A stretch of 53,532 bases of DNA from an uncultured Rhodopila sp. (GTDB lineage Bacteria > Pseudomonadota > Alphaproteobacteria > Acetobacterales > Acetobacteraceae): assembly GCA_903851415.1 (NCBI GenBank), contig CAINOE010000071.1, positions 1-53,532 on the forward strand, in the 5' to 3' direction. A model generated the notes under the pieces. The model was not told the DNA's origin, searched no databases, and was given only the letters and a program-made list of their open reading frames with translations. Position 1 is the stretch's first letter, and each line of letters opens with the position of its first letter. This document shows, piece by piece, positions 26,901 to 35,180 of this stretch. Made by a program: the position numbers and the translations under genes.

Positions 26901-27725
26901 TCAGCGCGTATCGCGTTCGTAATGCTTGTAGTATTTATCCGTCACGAGATCGGTTTGCACCACAACGGCGACATCGGTCGTGTTGAAGTCCGCATCGATC
27001 ACCGCGCCGTCGCCGACGAAGCCGCCCAGCCGGAGGTAGCCCTTGATCAGCGGCGGCAACTTGTTCAGCGCGACGCGGGCGTCGACCGAGTCGCGGTCAA
27101 GCCGGCGCATTTCGATGTAGCGGTGCGGCAGCGCCCGCGGCCGCACGCCGGGCGGCGCGAGATGGTTGTAGTAAAGATATGTCAGCTCCATCTCCAGCGC
27201 GTCCGGGTCGATCCCCGGCAGGCTGGCGCAGCCGAACATCAGGTCGATCTTGTGCAGGAACACATAGGCCGCGATGCCGCGCCACAGCAGTTGCATCACC
27301 GCGCGGCTGCGATAGCCGCCATCGACGCAGGAGCGGCCGAGTTCCATGATGCGTCCGGGATTGGCCTCGATGCGGGAGATGTCATATTCGCCGGCCGAAT
27401 AAAAGCCGCCGATGCGCGCCGCGCTGTCGCGCTGGATCAGGCGGTAGGTGCCGACAACGCTCTCCGGACCTTCGCCCAGCGTGTGGTCGACCACCAGCAA
27501 ATGGTCCGCCACCGTGTCGTAGGCGTCACGGTCCCGCTCGGTGCGCGCCGTCGCCGCGTCGGGGTGGGCGCCCATTTCCTCGTAGAACACCCGATAGCGC
27601 AGCGCCTGCACCGCATCGATCTCCTGCGGACAGGCGGCGAGCCGCACGCCGAGGTTGCCGGTCCGCAATTCCGGAAAAAGCGGGATCGTATCCTCGGGGA
27701 GGATGCAGTCTTCAATCTGTGTCAT
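26901..27725 (-). CDS. olsB: Ornithine N-acyltransferase (ornithine lipid synthesis)
   Basis: 274 residues. OlsB transfers a 3-hydroxyacyl group from ACP to ornithine, giving lyso-ornithine lipid. The GNAT-like core shows ALRYRVFYEEMGAHPD (about 40-55), DAYDTVADHLLVVD, VVGTYRLIQRDSAARIGGFYS, RIMELGRSCVDGGYRSRAVMQLLWRGIA (the conserved ELGRSCV patch) and FGCASLPG. The partner acyltransferase OlsA is not adjacent. Start is the ATG giving MTQIEDCILPED; this overlaps the end of fur by 14 bp, so the two are translationally linked. Ornithine lipids replace phospholipids under phosphate limitation and help acid tolerance. Confidence 0.9.
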   Translation of the reverse strand: MTQIEDCILPEDTIPLFPELRTGNLGVRLAACPQEIDAVQALRYRVFYEEMGAHPDAATARTERDRDAYDTVADHLLVVDHTLGEGPESVVGTYRLIQRDSAARIGGFYSAGEYDISRIEANPGRIMELGRSCVDGGYRSRAVMQLLWRGIAAYVFLHKIDLMFGCASLPGIDPDALEMELTYLYYNHLAPPGVRPRALPHRYIEMRRLDRDSVDARVALNKLPPLIKGYLRLGGFVGDGAVIDADFNTTDVAVVVQTDLVTDKYYKHYERDTR

Positions 27726-28236
27726 CGGCCGGGTCCTTGATCGGATCGCGCAGCCGCGGGTCGCGGCCACCGGTAGGCGTAGGAGGGACGTTCTCGTTCT
27801 GCGCGTCGCGATGGTCCGGCGCGGGCGGCCCGTTACGACGCCGGCCGAACAGTTCAAGACGAAGAGAGACGACATCGAATCCGAGGCGCGCGGCGATGGC
27901 ATGCATCAGCCGCTCGTGCTCCGGATCCTGAAATTCGACGACCTTGCCGGTCTCGACATCGATCAGGTGGTAATGCGGGCCGTCTTCCGTCGGCTCATAC
28001 CGGGCGCGGCCGCCGCCGAAATCCCGGCGTTCCAGAATGCCGTTTTCCTCGAACAGGCGAACCGTGCGATAGACCGTCGCGATCGAGATGTGCTGATCGA
28101 GCGCCGACGCCCGGCGATAGAGTTCTTCCACATCAGGATGGTCCGCCGCGTCGGACAGGACTCGCGCGACAACCCTGCGTTGGCCGGTCATTTTCAGACC
28201 CCGATCAATGCAGAGGCGCTCAATGCGCGATTCCAT
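27712..28236 (-). CDS. fur: Fur-family metalloregulator (Fur/Mur type)
   Basis: 174 residues. N-terminal winged helix: LCIDRGLKMTGQRRVVARVLSDAADHPDVEELYRRA (9-43) and ISIATVYRTVRLFEENGILERRDFG (50-75). The dimerisation/metal domain has DGPHYHLIDVETGKVVEFQDPEHERL (86-110), which matches alphaproteobacterial Fur/Mur rather than zinc-cysteine Fur of E. coli; there are no CxxC pairs. The C-terminal 40 residues are Arg/Pro/Asp-rich and look disordered. It may sense iron or manganese. Upstream is mucR; downstream it overlaps olsB by 14 bp. Confidence 0.92.
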   Translation of the reverse strand: MESRIERLCIDRGLKMTGQRRVVARVLSDAADHPDVEELYRRASALDQHISIATVYRTVRLFEENGILERRDFGGGRARYEPTEDGPHYHLIDVETGKVVEFQDPEHERLMHAIAARLGFDVVSLRLELFGRRRNGPPAPDHRDAQNENVPPTPTGGRDPRLRDPIKDPADDTD

Positions 28237-28421
28237 AAGGCTCCTTGCGGCCGTCGCTCCGGCGCATCCTCCGCCGGAGGCGCCTGAGGAACTCGCATAC
28301 AATGCCGGGGCGGGGGCAGGGAAGCCTGCTTTACGTCTTCGGCGCCGAGCCGGGGGCGAAACGGCTGCGTTTCGTCCCCTGACACGGAAGCTTCACAAAA
28401 CTGTCGGAAAAGCGGAAGCGG

Positions 28422-28832
28422 TCACTCCGGCGCGCGGCGGGTGCCGAGGCCGATCTCCTTGGCCAGAGCGGATCGCTTGTCGGCGTAGTTCGGGGCTACC
28501 ATCGGATAGCTGGGGTCGAGCCCCCATTTCTCCCGGTATTGCTCAGGCGTCAGGTTGAACGACGTCGCCAGATGGCGCTTCAGCATCTTCAGCCGCTTAC
28601 CGTCCTCCAGGCAGATTATGTAATCCGGGAAGACGGACTTGCGGATCGGCACGGCCGGTTCCGGCTTCTCGACCGGTTCGGCGGGGGCTTCGTCGATCTG
28701 GGACAGCGTCTTGTAGACGTCCCGGATCAGCACCGGCAGCGCGCCGGCTTCCAGCGCGTTGTTGGCAACGTGCGCCGATACGATCCGGGCGGTGAGCCCG
28801 AGCAAATTGGGGTCAATCGGCCTTTCAGCCAT
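28422..28832 (-). CDS. mucR: MucR/Ros-family transcriptional regulator
   Basis: 136 residues. The N-terminal oligomerisation part (LGLTARIVSAHVANNAL) precedes the Ros/MucR zinc-finger region FPDYIICLEDGKRLKMLKRH (68-87) and NLTPEQYREKWGLDPSYPMVAPNYADKRS (93-121). Cys74, Asp77 and His87 of the classical set are present, but the second His is replaced by Ser (RHLATSF), as in the zinc-independent members known from rhizobia. MucR proteins are global regulators of exopolysaccharide, cell cycle and symbiosis genes, binding AT-rich DNA as oligomers. The TA-rich stretch just upstream is a likely autoregulatory site. Confidence 0.93.
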   Translation of the reverse strand: MAERPIDPNLLGLTARIVSAHVANNALEAGALPVLIRDVYKTLSQIDEAPAEPVEKPEPAVPIRKSVFPDYIICLEDGKRLKMLKRHLATSFNLTPEQYREKWGLDPSYPMVAPNYADKRSALAKEIGLGTRRAPE

Positions 28833-28860
28833 CGTGGAACCTTTCTAGTCGCTTTTTGCT

Positions 28861-28880
28861 GGATATATATATAAGTAGCC
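28861..28880. promoter_or_regulatory. TA-step-rich tract upstream of mucR, candidate MucR site
   Basis: GGATATATATATAAG (28861-28875) lies 30-45 bp upstream of the mucR start in otherwise GC-rich DNA, and between mucR and the divergent tusA gene. MucR family proteins are known to bind AT-rich DNA with TpA steps and to repress themselves. Binding here is inference. Confidence 0.4.
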
Positions 28881-28938
28881 AATCCGCCGTTTCGCAACAG
28901 CGACTGGACAAATTGAATAAAACGGAATCGTGACGCCT

Positions 28939-29175
28939 ATGCAAGATGTAACCTGCGAGATCGACATCACCGGCGACATATGTCCCATGACTTTTGTCAG
29001 AACCCGCCTCGCGCTGGACAGGATGGCGCCCGGCGAGACCTTGCGCGTCCGGCTGAAGGGCGAGGAACCGCTGCGCAATGTCCCTCGCTCCGCGGCCGAG
29101 CAGGGGCATGAGGTGCTGGCTCAGGAAACCGATTCCCGCGGGATCAGCACGCTGTTGATTCGGCGGGGACATTAA
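28939..29175 (+). CDS. tusA: TusA/SirA-family sulfur carrier protein
   Basis: 78 residues from the ATG (a GTG three codons earlier is possible). The family signature is D-I-T-G-D-I-C15-P-M-T-F-V-R-T-R-L, with Cys15 as the persulfide-carrying residue, and then LDRMAPGETLRVRLKGEEPLRNVPRSAAEQGHEVL, the ferredoxin-like fold. TusA-like proteins relay sulfur for tRNA thiolation, molybdopterin or sulfur oxidation; no tus neighbours are present to decide. It is divergent from mucR and converges on rimI. Confidence 0.88.
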   Translation: MQDVTCEIDITGDICPMTFVRTRLALDRMAPGETLRVRLKGEEPLRNVPRSAAEQGHEVLAQETDSRGISTLLIRRGH

Positions 29176-29193
29176 GCCGTCCGCCGATCCCGG

Positions 29194-29679
29194 TCAGGTG
29201 GCATCGCGCAGCGTCAGACGTAACACCAGCGCGTCGGACAAATCGGCGTAGTAGGCGCGGCGCCGGCCTACAGGCTGGAAGCCGGCGCGGTCGTAGGCGG
29301 CGCGGGCGGCGGTGTTGCCGACGGCGACCTCGAGAAACACGGCGGCCGCACCCATCCCCGCGGCGATCGTTGCCGCCTGTTGCAGCAAAGCCGCGGCGAT
29401 GCCGAGTCCGCGCGCCTCGGGGGCGACGGCCACGGTGAGAATCTCCGCTTCATCGCCCGCCACGCGCGCCAGAATCATGCCGCCGGACGGATGCAGCAGG
29501 CCGAAGACGCCGGGGAGTGCGAGCTGCTGGCTGAAGACATCCGCGCGCCACGCGTCCGGGGCGGCAAACGCCGTTGCGTGTATCGCGGCCATGACCGCGC
29601 CGTCCGCCGGGGTCGCGCGGCACAGCTTGGTTGCATGTGAGATCATCGTTTGGTGCAGGGCGCGTTGCATCTTCGTCAC
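29194..29679 (-). CDS. rimI: Ribosomal-protein-alanine N-acetyltransferase-like GNAT enzyme
   Basis: 161 residues if the GTG at 29679 is used; in-frame ATGs lie at 29670 and 29646. The GNAT core is ILTVAVAPEARGLGIAAALLQQA (motif A, with RGLGIA) followed by VFLEVAVGNTAARAAYDRAGFQPVGRRRAYY, the typical RimI VxxxNxxAxxLYxxxGF motif. It acetylates the N-terminus of ribosomal protein bS18 in model bacteria. Its start overlaps the tsaB stop by 4 bp (GTGA), the conserved tsaB-rimI pairing, which supports the name. Confidence 0.9.
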   Translation of the reverse strand: MTKMQRALHQTMISHATKLCRATPADGAVMAAIHATAFAAPDAWRADVFSQQLALPGVFGLLHPSGGMILARVAGDEAEILTVAVAPEARGLGIAAALLQQAATIAAGMGAAAVFLEVAVGNTAARAAYDRAGFQPVGRRRAYYADLSDALVLRLTLRDAT

Positions 29680-30332
29680 GGCCCGGCATCATGGTCCCGC
29701 CGGGCGGGAAGTTTCGCCTCGGGTGCGTCCACGTACAGCGGTTCGGCGGCCAGGGGCCGGATGGCGCCGCGAAACCGGCGTTCCGCCACCGCGGCGATGT
29801 GGCGGCCCGCCGGCAGACGCGCATCCGTCAGCATGACATTGACCCCGCGGGCCGCCAGCCGCGCGGCAACCTCGGGCGCAGCGCTGCCGGCGACGGCGAC
29901 CGGGTGTCCGGGGTCGGGCAGCCGGTCGATCGCCAGCGACAGCACCGAATCTCCGGTTTCCAGGAAGATCCGGCCGCGCCGGCTGGGGATCGCGCACCAC
30001 AGCAGGCGTCCGCCGAGATGCGGCAGCGACTCAGCCAGCGCCTCCCCCACCGTCACGCCGATAACGGGCCGATCGGCTGAGACGGCGATGCCCAGGGCGA
30101 GGGCGATGCCGCCGCGGATGCCGGTGAAGCTGCCCGGCCCGACGGTCACCGCGATCGCATCCATGCCGGCCGCCGTCAGTCCGGCGTCGCGCAGGCAGTC
30201 GCGCGCCATCACCGCGAGAACCGAGGCATGTCCGCGCTCCAGATCCTGCTGGAAGCCGCAGATGACGCCGGCTCCGGCGACGATGGTCGCCGAACACCGG
30301 GAGACCGCGGAATCGAGGGCGAGAATGCGCAT
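29676..30332 (-). CDS. tsaB: tRNA threonylcarbamoyladenosine biosynthesis protein TsaB
   Basis: 218 residues. ASKHA-fold partner of TsaD in the t6A37 tRNA modification complex. Diagnostic segments are MRILALDSAVSRCSATIV at the start, RGHASVLAVMARDCLRDAG, and TVGPGSFTGIRGGIALALGIA (the GPGSFTGLR signature of TsaB). The rest is a degenerate second domain without the metal site of TsaD, as expected. The gene is coupled to rimI. Confidence 0.94.
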   Translation of the reverse strand: MRILALDSAVSRCSATIVAGAGVICGFQQDLERGHASVLAVMARDCLRDAGLTAAGMDAIAVTVGPGSFTGIRGGIALALGIAVSADRPVIGVTVGEALAESLPHLGGRLLWCAIPSRRGRIFLETGDSVLSLAIDRLPDPGHPVAVAGSAAPEVAARLAARGVNVMLTDARLPAGRHIAAVAERRFRGAIRPLAAEPLYVDAPEAKLPARRDHDAGP

Positions 30333-30378
30333 GGCGGGGCGACGCTACGCTGCCGGCCGGCTTGGGCCAAGCGCGCGA

Positions 30379-30966
30379 TCAGGCCAGGATGACGGCTTCC
30401 TCGAACGCCAGCCGCGGCGAGCGGGGATAGACGCCGGACGGGTCGCCATGGCCGATGTTGACCAGGAAGTTCGAGCGCCAGCCGTTGCCGGTGAAGAATG
30501 CGGCGTCAACCTTGGTATTGTCGAAGCCCGACATCGGCCCGGTATCGAGGCCGAGGGCGCGCGCCGCGATGATCAGATAGGCGCCCTGCAGGGTGCCGTT
30601 GCGGAACGCCGTGGTCGCGGCGAGCGAATCGTTGCTGGTGAACCAGGAGGCCGCATCCTTGTTGTGCGGGAACAGCCGCGGCAGGTGCTCGTAGAATTTC
30701 GGGTCGTAGGCGACGATCGCGGTGACCGGCGCCGCCAGGGTTTTTTCCAGATTGCCGGCGGACAGGGCAGGGCGGAGCTTTTCCTTGCCTTCCGTGGTGC
30801 GGATGAAGACGAACCGCGCCGGAGAACTGTTGGCGGATGTCGGTCCGAACTTCAAAAGGTCGTAGAGCTTGTGCAGAGTCTCGTCGGAGACCGGGGTATC
30901 CTGCCACTTGTTGTGGGTGTGGGCTTCCAGGAACAGCAAATCGAGTCCCGCGGGTTCGATGGGCAT
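30379..30966 (-). CDS. RutE/HadB-family nitroreductase-like oxidoreductase
   Basis: 195 residues from the ATG giving [20 protein letters not shown]. The family signature [26 protein letters not shown] (split here for length) covers the FMN site, with the second part [28 protein letters not shown] and [22 protein letters not shown]. This matches malonic semialdehyde reductase RutE and nitroreductase HadB-like FMN proteins. No other rut genes are near, so the uracil-degradation role is not supported by context; a general NAD(P)H-dependent reductase is more likely. Confidence 0.85.
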   Translation of the reverse strand: MPIEPAGLDLLFLEAHTHNKWQDTPVSDETLHKLYDLLKFGPTSANSSPARFVFIRTTEGKEKLRPALSAGNLEKTLAAPVTAIVAYDPKFYEHLPRLFPHNKDAASWFTSNDSLAATTAFRNGTLQGAYLIIAARALGLDTGPMSGFDNTKVDAAFFTGNGWRSNFLVNIGHGDPSGVYPRSPRLAFEEAVILA

Positions 30967-31045
30967 GGGCAACTCCTGAAGTAGATGTTGCGGCGCAACG
31001 TGGTGGATAGGGCGGGAGGAGTCAACCAAGGCGCCCCCTTACCTT

Positions 31046-31297
31046 GTGATGGCCGGGCAATCGTGCCCGTGGATGGCCGGGCTTGGCCCCATAGCTATCA
31101 GGTTAAAGGGTCGTGCGGAGCACGGCTTTTCCCCCACCGTCATGGCCCGGCTTGTCCGGGCCACCTATCGCGGCAGGGTGCTGGCATAGGTGGCCCGGAC
31201 AAGCCGGGCCATGACGATGCAAGAGCGACGCCTCGGCCAAACTTTTCTCCGGCTGCGCCTTATCTGATTGCTATGGGGCCTGGCCCGGCCATGACAC
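31046..31297. repeat. Composite palindromic element of 252 bp (full copy)
   Basis: Nested inverted repeats. Outermost GTGATGGCCGGG / CCCGGCCATGACAC; next ATGGCCGGGCTTGGCCCCATAG (from 31073) facing CTATGGGGCCTGGCCCGGCCAT (ending 31292); then TATCAGG / CTGAT; in the core lies the full 28-bp-arm palindrome, arms 31139-31166 and 31188-31215, perfectly complementary. Between outer and inner arms are the unpaired blocks GTCGTGCGGAGCACGGC and TTCTCCGGCTGCGCCTTA. The element at 47034-47275 shares this order along its whole length. Sits between the rutE-like gene and the downstream binding-protein gene. Confidence 0.85.
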
Positions 31298-31345
31298 AGA
31301 GCAGTGGCTATCACGGCAGTTACGGTGCGCGGCTGGCGCCCCCAG

Positions 31346-32278
31346 CTAATCCGGCTGGCCCAGCGCCCGGTACATCTCCGCCAGCGCCGGGCTCATCGGC
31401 ACATTGAGCGTCTCGCCGTTCGGCAGGCGATCGACCAGCCATTTCACATAAAGCCGGCTGAGAACCCCGTCGGCCGCCATGCGGGCGAAGCTGTCCCGGA
31501 CCAGGGCGGCGAAGGCGGGATCGTCGCGCCGCAGGCCGATGGCGTACGGCTCAAAGGACAAGTAGTCGCCGGCTATGCCGAAGCGCTTTCCGTCCGGCCG
31601 CGTCGCAATGAACCCGGACAGCAGGATGTCGTCGGAGGCGAACGCAGCGGCCTTGCCGGCTGCCAGCCTGTCATAGGCTTCGTCCAGCCCCGGCACCGCC
31701 GCCACCGCAATCGGCGGCGAAACAGTCGCCGCCAGCCGGCGCATCGCGGCCTCGTTGGTCGTGCCGCTGCCAACGACGACCGTCCGCCCGGCCAGTTCGC
31801 GGTAGGAGGACACCGCCGGCCGGCCGTCAGCCAGCGGCACCAGCAGTTTCGTCCCCGCCAGGAAGAAGACCGGCGAGAACGCGATGCTCTTCGCCCGCTC
31901 GGCGTTGGCGGTGGTCGAGCCGCATTCCAGGTCGATCGCGCCGGCAACCAGCTTCGGCAACCGCTCCTCGGCGGCTACCGGCAGATAAACGATGCGCAGG
32001 CCGGTTTGCCACGCCGGCGCGTCCGCCTCCACCAACTCGCGGCTCAGGGTCCGCGCCACGTCCTCGGCGATGCCATGGCACAGATCGAGCGAAAAGCCGA
32101 TCGGCTGGCCGCCCGGATTCAGAAACGAAAACGGCGGGGCGCTGACCCGGTAGCCGATCAGGATGGTGCCGCGGTCGTTGACGGTCTTCAACGTGCCGGA
32201 CAGCACGACGCTGTCTTCCGCCCGCGCCCCGGCGCACAGCAGGACCGCCGGAACAGCCAGCGCCCAAAGACGCCTCAT
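31346..32278 (-). CDS. Amino-acid-type periplasmic solute-binding protein (SBP family 3)
   Basis: 310 residues with a signal peptide (RRLWALAVPAVLLCAGARAED). Type II binding-protein fold of family 3: GTILIGYRVSAPPFSF near 38, QPIGFSLDLCHGIAEDVA, ERLPKLVAGAIDLECGSTTANAERAKSIAFSPVFF (classic), and a C-terminal IGLRRDDPAFAALVRDSFARMAADG. This is the GltI-like group that binds glutamate/aspartate. Its ATG overlaps the stop codon of the upstream symporter gene in an ATGA junction, so the two proteins are co-produced. No ABC membrane genes are near. Pairing of such a binding protein with a DctA-type carrier is unusual. Confidence 0.9.
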   Translation of the reverse strand: MRRLWALAVPAVLLCAGARAEDSVVLSGTLKTVNDRGTILIGYRVSAPPFSFLNPGGQPIGFSLDLCHGIAEDVARTLSRELVEADAPAWQTGLRIVYLPVAAEERLPKLVAGAIDLECGSTTANAERAKSIAFSPVFFLAGTKLLVPLADGRPAVSSYRELAGRTVVVGSGTTNEAAMRRLAATVSPPIAVAAVPGLDEAYDRLAAGKAAAFASDDILLSGFIATRPDGKRFGIAGDYLSFEPYAIGLRRDDPAFAALVRDSFARMAADGVLSRLYVKWLVDRLPNGETLNVPMSPALAEMYRALGQPD

Positions 32279-33546
32279 GCCGGCTCCACCTCCATCTCCT
32301 CGATCATCTCCCGCGTGTCTTCGTCGGCGACCAGTTGCCCTTCCCACTTCGCCACCACGGCGGTGGCCAGCGAGTTGCCGATGACGTTGGTGGCCGAGCG
32401 CCCCATGTCGAGGAAGGTGTCGATGCCGAGCAGCAACAGCAGCCCTTCTTCCGGCAGGTTGAACTGGCTGAGCGTCGCCGCGATCACCACAAGGGAGGCG
32501 CGCGGAACCCCCGCGACGCCCTTGCTGGTCAGCATCAGGGTCAGCAGCATGGCAATCTGGGTGCCCGTGCTGAGATGGATGTCATAGGCCTGGGCGATGA
32601 AAACCGACGCGAAGGTGCAGTACATCATCGTGCCGTCGAGATTGAACGAATATCCCAGGGGAAGCACGAAGCTGGAGATGTTGCGCGACACCGGGAATTT
32701 CGCCAGTTGCTCCAGCATCTTCGGGTAGGCGGCCTCCGAGCTGGCGGTCGAGAAGGCCAGCAGGAACGGCTCCCGCACCAGCGATATCAGGCGTTTGACG
32801 CTCGGGCCGAGAATCGCGAACCCGGCCAGTATCAGAAGCAGCCAGAGGCAGACCAGGCCGAAATAGAACTGGCCCATGAACTTGGCATAGTTCACCAGGA
32901 TGCCGAGCCCGTTGGTGGCGATGGTCGCGGCCATGGCGCAGAACACGGCCAGCGGGGCCAGCTTCATCACATAGCCGGTGACCCGCAGGATGATGTGCGA
33001 CAGGCCCTCGGTGGCTTCCAGCACCAGCTTCGCCCGCTCCCCCATCGAGGCGCAGGCGACGCCGAAGAAGATCGAAAACACGACGATCTGCAGGATCTCG
33101 TTATCCACCATCGGGCGGAGGGCCGAGTCGGGGAAGACGTGCTTGACGAACCCGTCCAGCGACATCGCGTGCGCGTCGATGCCGGAACTGACGCCGCTGA
33201 CCACCTTGTGCACGCCAACGCCCGGCTCGAACAGGTTCACCAGCACCAGGCCGAGCGTCAGCGACACCAGCGAGGCGGTAACGAACCACAGCATCGCCTT
33301 GCCGCCGACGCGCCCCACCGCGCCGGCATCCGACATGTGGCCGATGCCGACGACCAGGGTGGAAAACACCAGCGGCGCGATGATCATCTTGATCAGCCGC
33401 AGAAAGATCACGCTGCCGATGGACACATAGCCGGCGAACAGCTTCTGCTCGGCCGGCGACGGAAACTGGTCGTGGACAAGGCCGCCGGCGGCGATCCCCA
33501 GCACCATCGCAATAAGGATCCAGGTCGTCATCCGGCTCGACTTCAT
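32275..33546 (-). CDS. dctA: Dicarboxylate/amino acid:cation symporter (DAACS family, DctA/GltP-like)
   Basis: 423 residues. The family hallmarks are seen: LIKMIIAPLVFSTLVVGIGHM (about 53), the HP1 serine-rich loop LLAFSTASSEAAYPKMLEQLAKF, the NMDGT-type motif as SFNLDGTMMYCTFASVFIAQA, and DMGRSATNVIGNSLATAVVAKWEG (C-terminal DxxRTxxNVxGD-like). It imports C4-dicarboxylates or glutamate/aspartate with protons or sodium; the symbol is tentative between dctA and gltP. The ATG at 33546 has GGGAGG 7 bp upstream, better placed than the GTG at 33552. Overlaps the binding-protein gene by 4 bp. Confidence 0.92.
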   Translation of the reverse strand: MKSSRMTTWILIAMVLGIAAGGLVHDQFPSPAEQKLFAGYVSIGSVIFLRLIKMIIAPLVFSTLVVGIGHMSDAGAVGRVGGKAMLWFVTASLVSLTLGLVLVNLFEPGVGVHKVVSGVSSGIDAHAMSLDGFVKHVFPDSALRPMVDNEILQIVVFSIFFGVACASMGERAKLVLEATEGLSHIILRVTGYVMKLAPLAVFCAMAATIATNGLGILVNYAKFMGQFYFGLVCLWLLLILAGFAILGPSVKRLISLVREPFLLAFSTASSEAAYPKMLEQLAKFPVSRNISSFVLPLGYSFNLDGTMMYCTFASVFIAQAYDIHLSTGTQIAMLLTLMLTSKGVAGVPRASLVVIAATLSQFNLPEEGLLLLLGIDTFLDMGRSATNVIGNSLATAVVAKWEGQLVADEDTREMIEEMEVEPA

Positions 33547-33828
33547 CGTCACACCTCCCGCTGATCGGCGTTATGCGATCATGCAATGTCACCGCGCCGA
33601 AATACAATGCCCCACCGAAACACGGCCGCGCGGGACGTTTCACGGATGGCGAGAGCCGGACGCGGCGGCTGTCAAAGACCGCCGCCGAATGCGGATGGCT
33701 CGCCGCCGTCCATCGGTTTGCGCCGCGTCGCGAAGGAGGTTCCCGCGGACGCTGCGGCTTGGCGGTAACCCGCTATATGCAGTACAGCGTCCCTGGCCTC
33801 GTGCGGCCTCAAGCGGCGGAGCGATGCG

Positions 33829-35160
33829 ATGAAAATGCTGGTTGCCGCGGTGATCGCGCTTGTGCTGTCCGCCGGCGTCCTTGCGTTCCTGTTCATGCAC
33901 GAAAGCGCGCTTCTGCCGCTGTCCGCCGGGTTCGGACCGCAACCGCAATTGCCGCCGCCTCGCACCGGCCTGTTCCCGACCGTCAGCGTCGCCCCGGCTG
34001 TCGGCTGGCGGCCCGGTGAGCAGCCCATACCGGCGCCCGGACTGGGCGTGACCGCGTTCGCCACCGGCCTCGACCATCCGCGCAACGTCTATGTGCTGCC
34101 CGACGGCGACGTGCTGGCGGTGGAGACCAACACCCCCGCCAGGCCGGAAGAGGGTTTCAGCCTGCGCCGTTTCATCGCCGGGCACATCATGGCGCGGGCG
34201 GGGGCCGGCGCGGCCAGCCCGAACCGCATCACCCTGCTGCGGGACGCCAACGGCGCCGGCGCGGCGGACACCCGCTCCGTCTTCCTGCAAGGTTTGAACT
34301 CACCCTATGGGGTCGCGCTGATCGGCCATCGGCTGTTCATCGCGGACACTGATGCGATCCGCGTGTTTCCCTACCGGGACGGCCAGACCCGGATCGACGA
34401 CCCGGGCGCGATCCTGACCGAATTGCCGGCGGGGCCGATCAACAACCACTGGACGAAGAATTTGGTGGCGAGTCCGGATGGGCGGTTTCTGTATGTCAGC
34501 ATCGGCTCCAACAGCAATGTCGGCGAGCACGGGCTGGCGGCCGAGGAGGGCCGGGCGCAGATTTGGGAGGTGGATGTGAGCAGCGGCGGACACCGCAGCT
34601 ATGCCACCGGTCTGCGCAATCCGAACGGCCTGGCTTTCGCGCCCGGACCGGACCCGGTGTTGTGGACGGCGGTGAATGAGCGCGACGAACTCGGCAGCGA
34701 CCTGGTGCCGGACTATATGACCTCGGTCAGGGATGGCGGCTTCTACGGCTGGCCGTTCAGCTATTTCGGCCAGCACGTCGATGCGCGCGTGCAGCCGCCG
34801 CTACCGGATGTTGTCGCCCGGGCGATTCCGCCGGATTACGCGCTGGGGCCGCATACGGCGTCGCTGGGGCTGGCGATCACCGCGGATAGCGGCCTGCCGG
34901 CGCCGTTCGCCGCGGGCGACTTCGTCGGCCAGCACGGGTCGTGGAACCGCCGGCCGCCAAGCGGCTATCGGGTGATTTTCGTCCCGTTCGCCGGCGGCAA
35001 GCCGGACGGGCCGCCGGTGGATGTTCTGACCGGGTTCCTGGATGCCGGCGGCAACGCGCGCGGCCGTCCGGTGGCGGTGGCGCTGGACGGGCGCGGCGGC
35101 TTGCTGGTCGCGGATGATGTCGGGAACGCGATCTGGCGGGTGCATGCCGCCGCGCCGTGA
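33829..35160 (+). CDS. PQQ-type sugar/sorbosone dehydrogenase-like beta-propeller protein
   Basis: 443 residues. One N-terminal hydrophobic segment (MLVAAVIALVLSAGVLAFLFM) serves as signal or anchor. The propeller shows GLDHPRNVYVLPDGDVLAVET, GLNSPYGVALIGHRLFIADTD, NNHWTKNLVASPDGRFLYVSIGSNSN, ATGLRNPNGLAFAPGPDPVLWTAVNERDELGSDLVPDYMT (split) and GDFVGQHGSWNRRPPSGYRV. This is the glucose/sorbosone dehydrogenase (GSDH) family; soluble members bind PQQ and Ca2+. Substrate not deducible. Converges on the radical SAM gene with 20 bp between stops. Confidence 0.9.
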   Translation: MKMLVAAVIALVLSAGVLAFLFMHESALLPLSAGFGPQPQLPPPRTGLFPTVSVAPAVGWRPGEQPIPAPGLGVTAFATGLDHPRNVYVLPDGDVLAVETNTPARPEEGFSLRRFIAGHIMARAGAGAASPNRITLLRDANGAGAADTRSVFLQGLNSPYGVALIGHRLFIADTDAIRVFPYRDGQTRIDDPGAILTELPAGPINNHWTKNLVASPDGRFLYVSIGSNSNVGEHGLAAEEGRAQIWEVDVSSGGHRSYATGLRNPNGLAFAPGPDPVLWTAVNERDELGSDLVPDYMTSVRDGGFYGWPFSYFGQHVDARVQPPLPDVVARAIPPDYALGPHTASLGLAITADSGLPAPFAAGDFVGQHGSWNRRPPSGYRVIFVPFAGGKPDGPPVDVLTGFLDAGGNARGRPVAVALDGRGGLLVADDVGNAIWRVHAAAP

Positions 35161-35180
35161 TCTGTTGCCCGGTGGCATTG

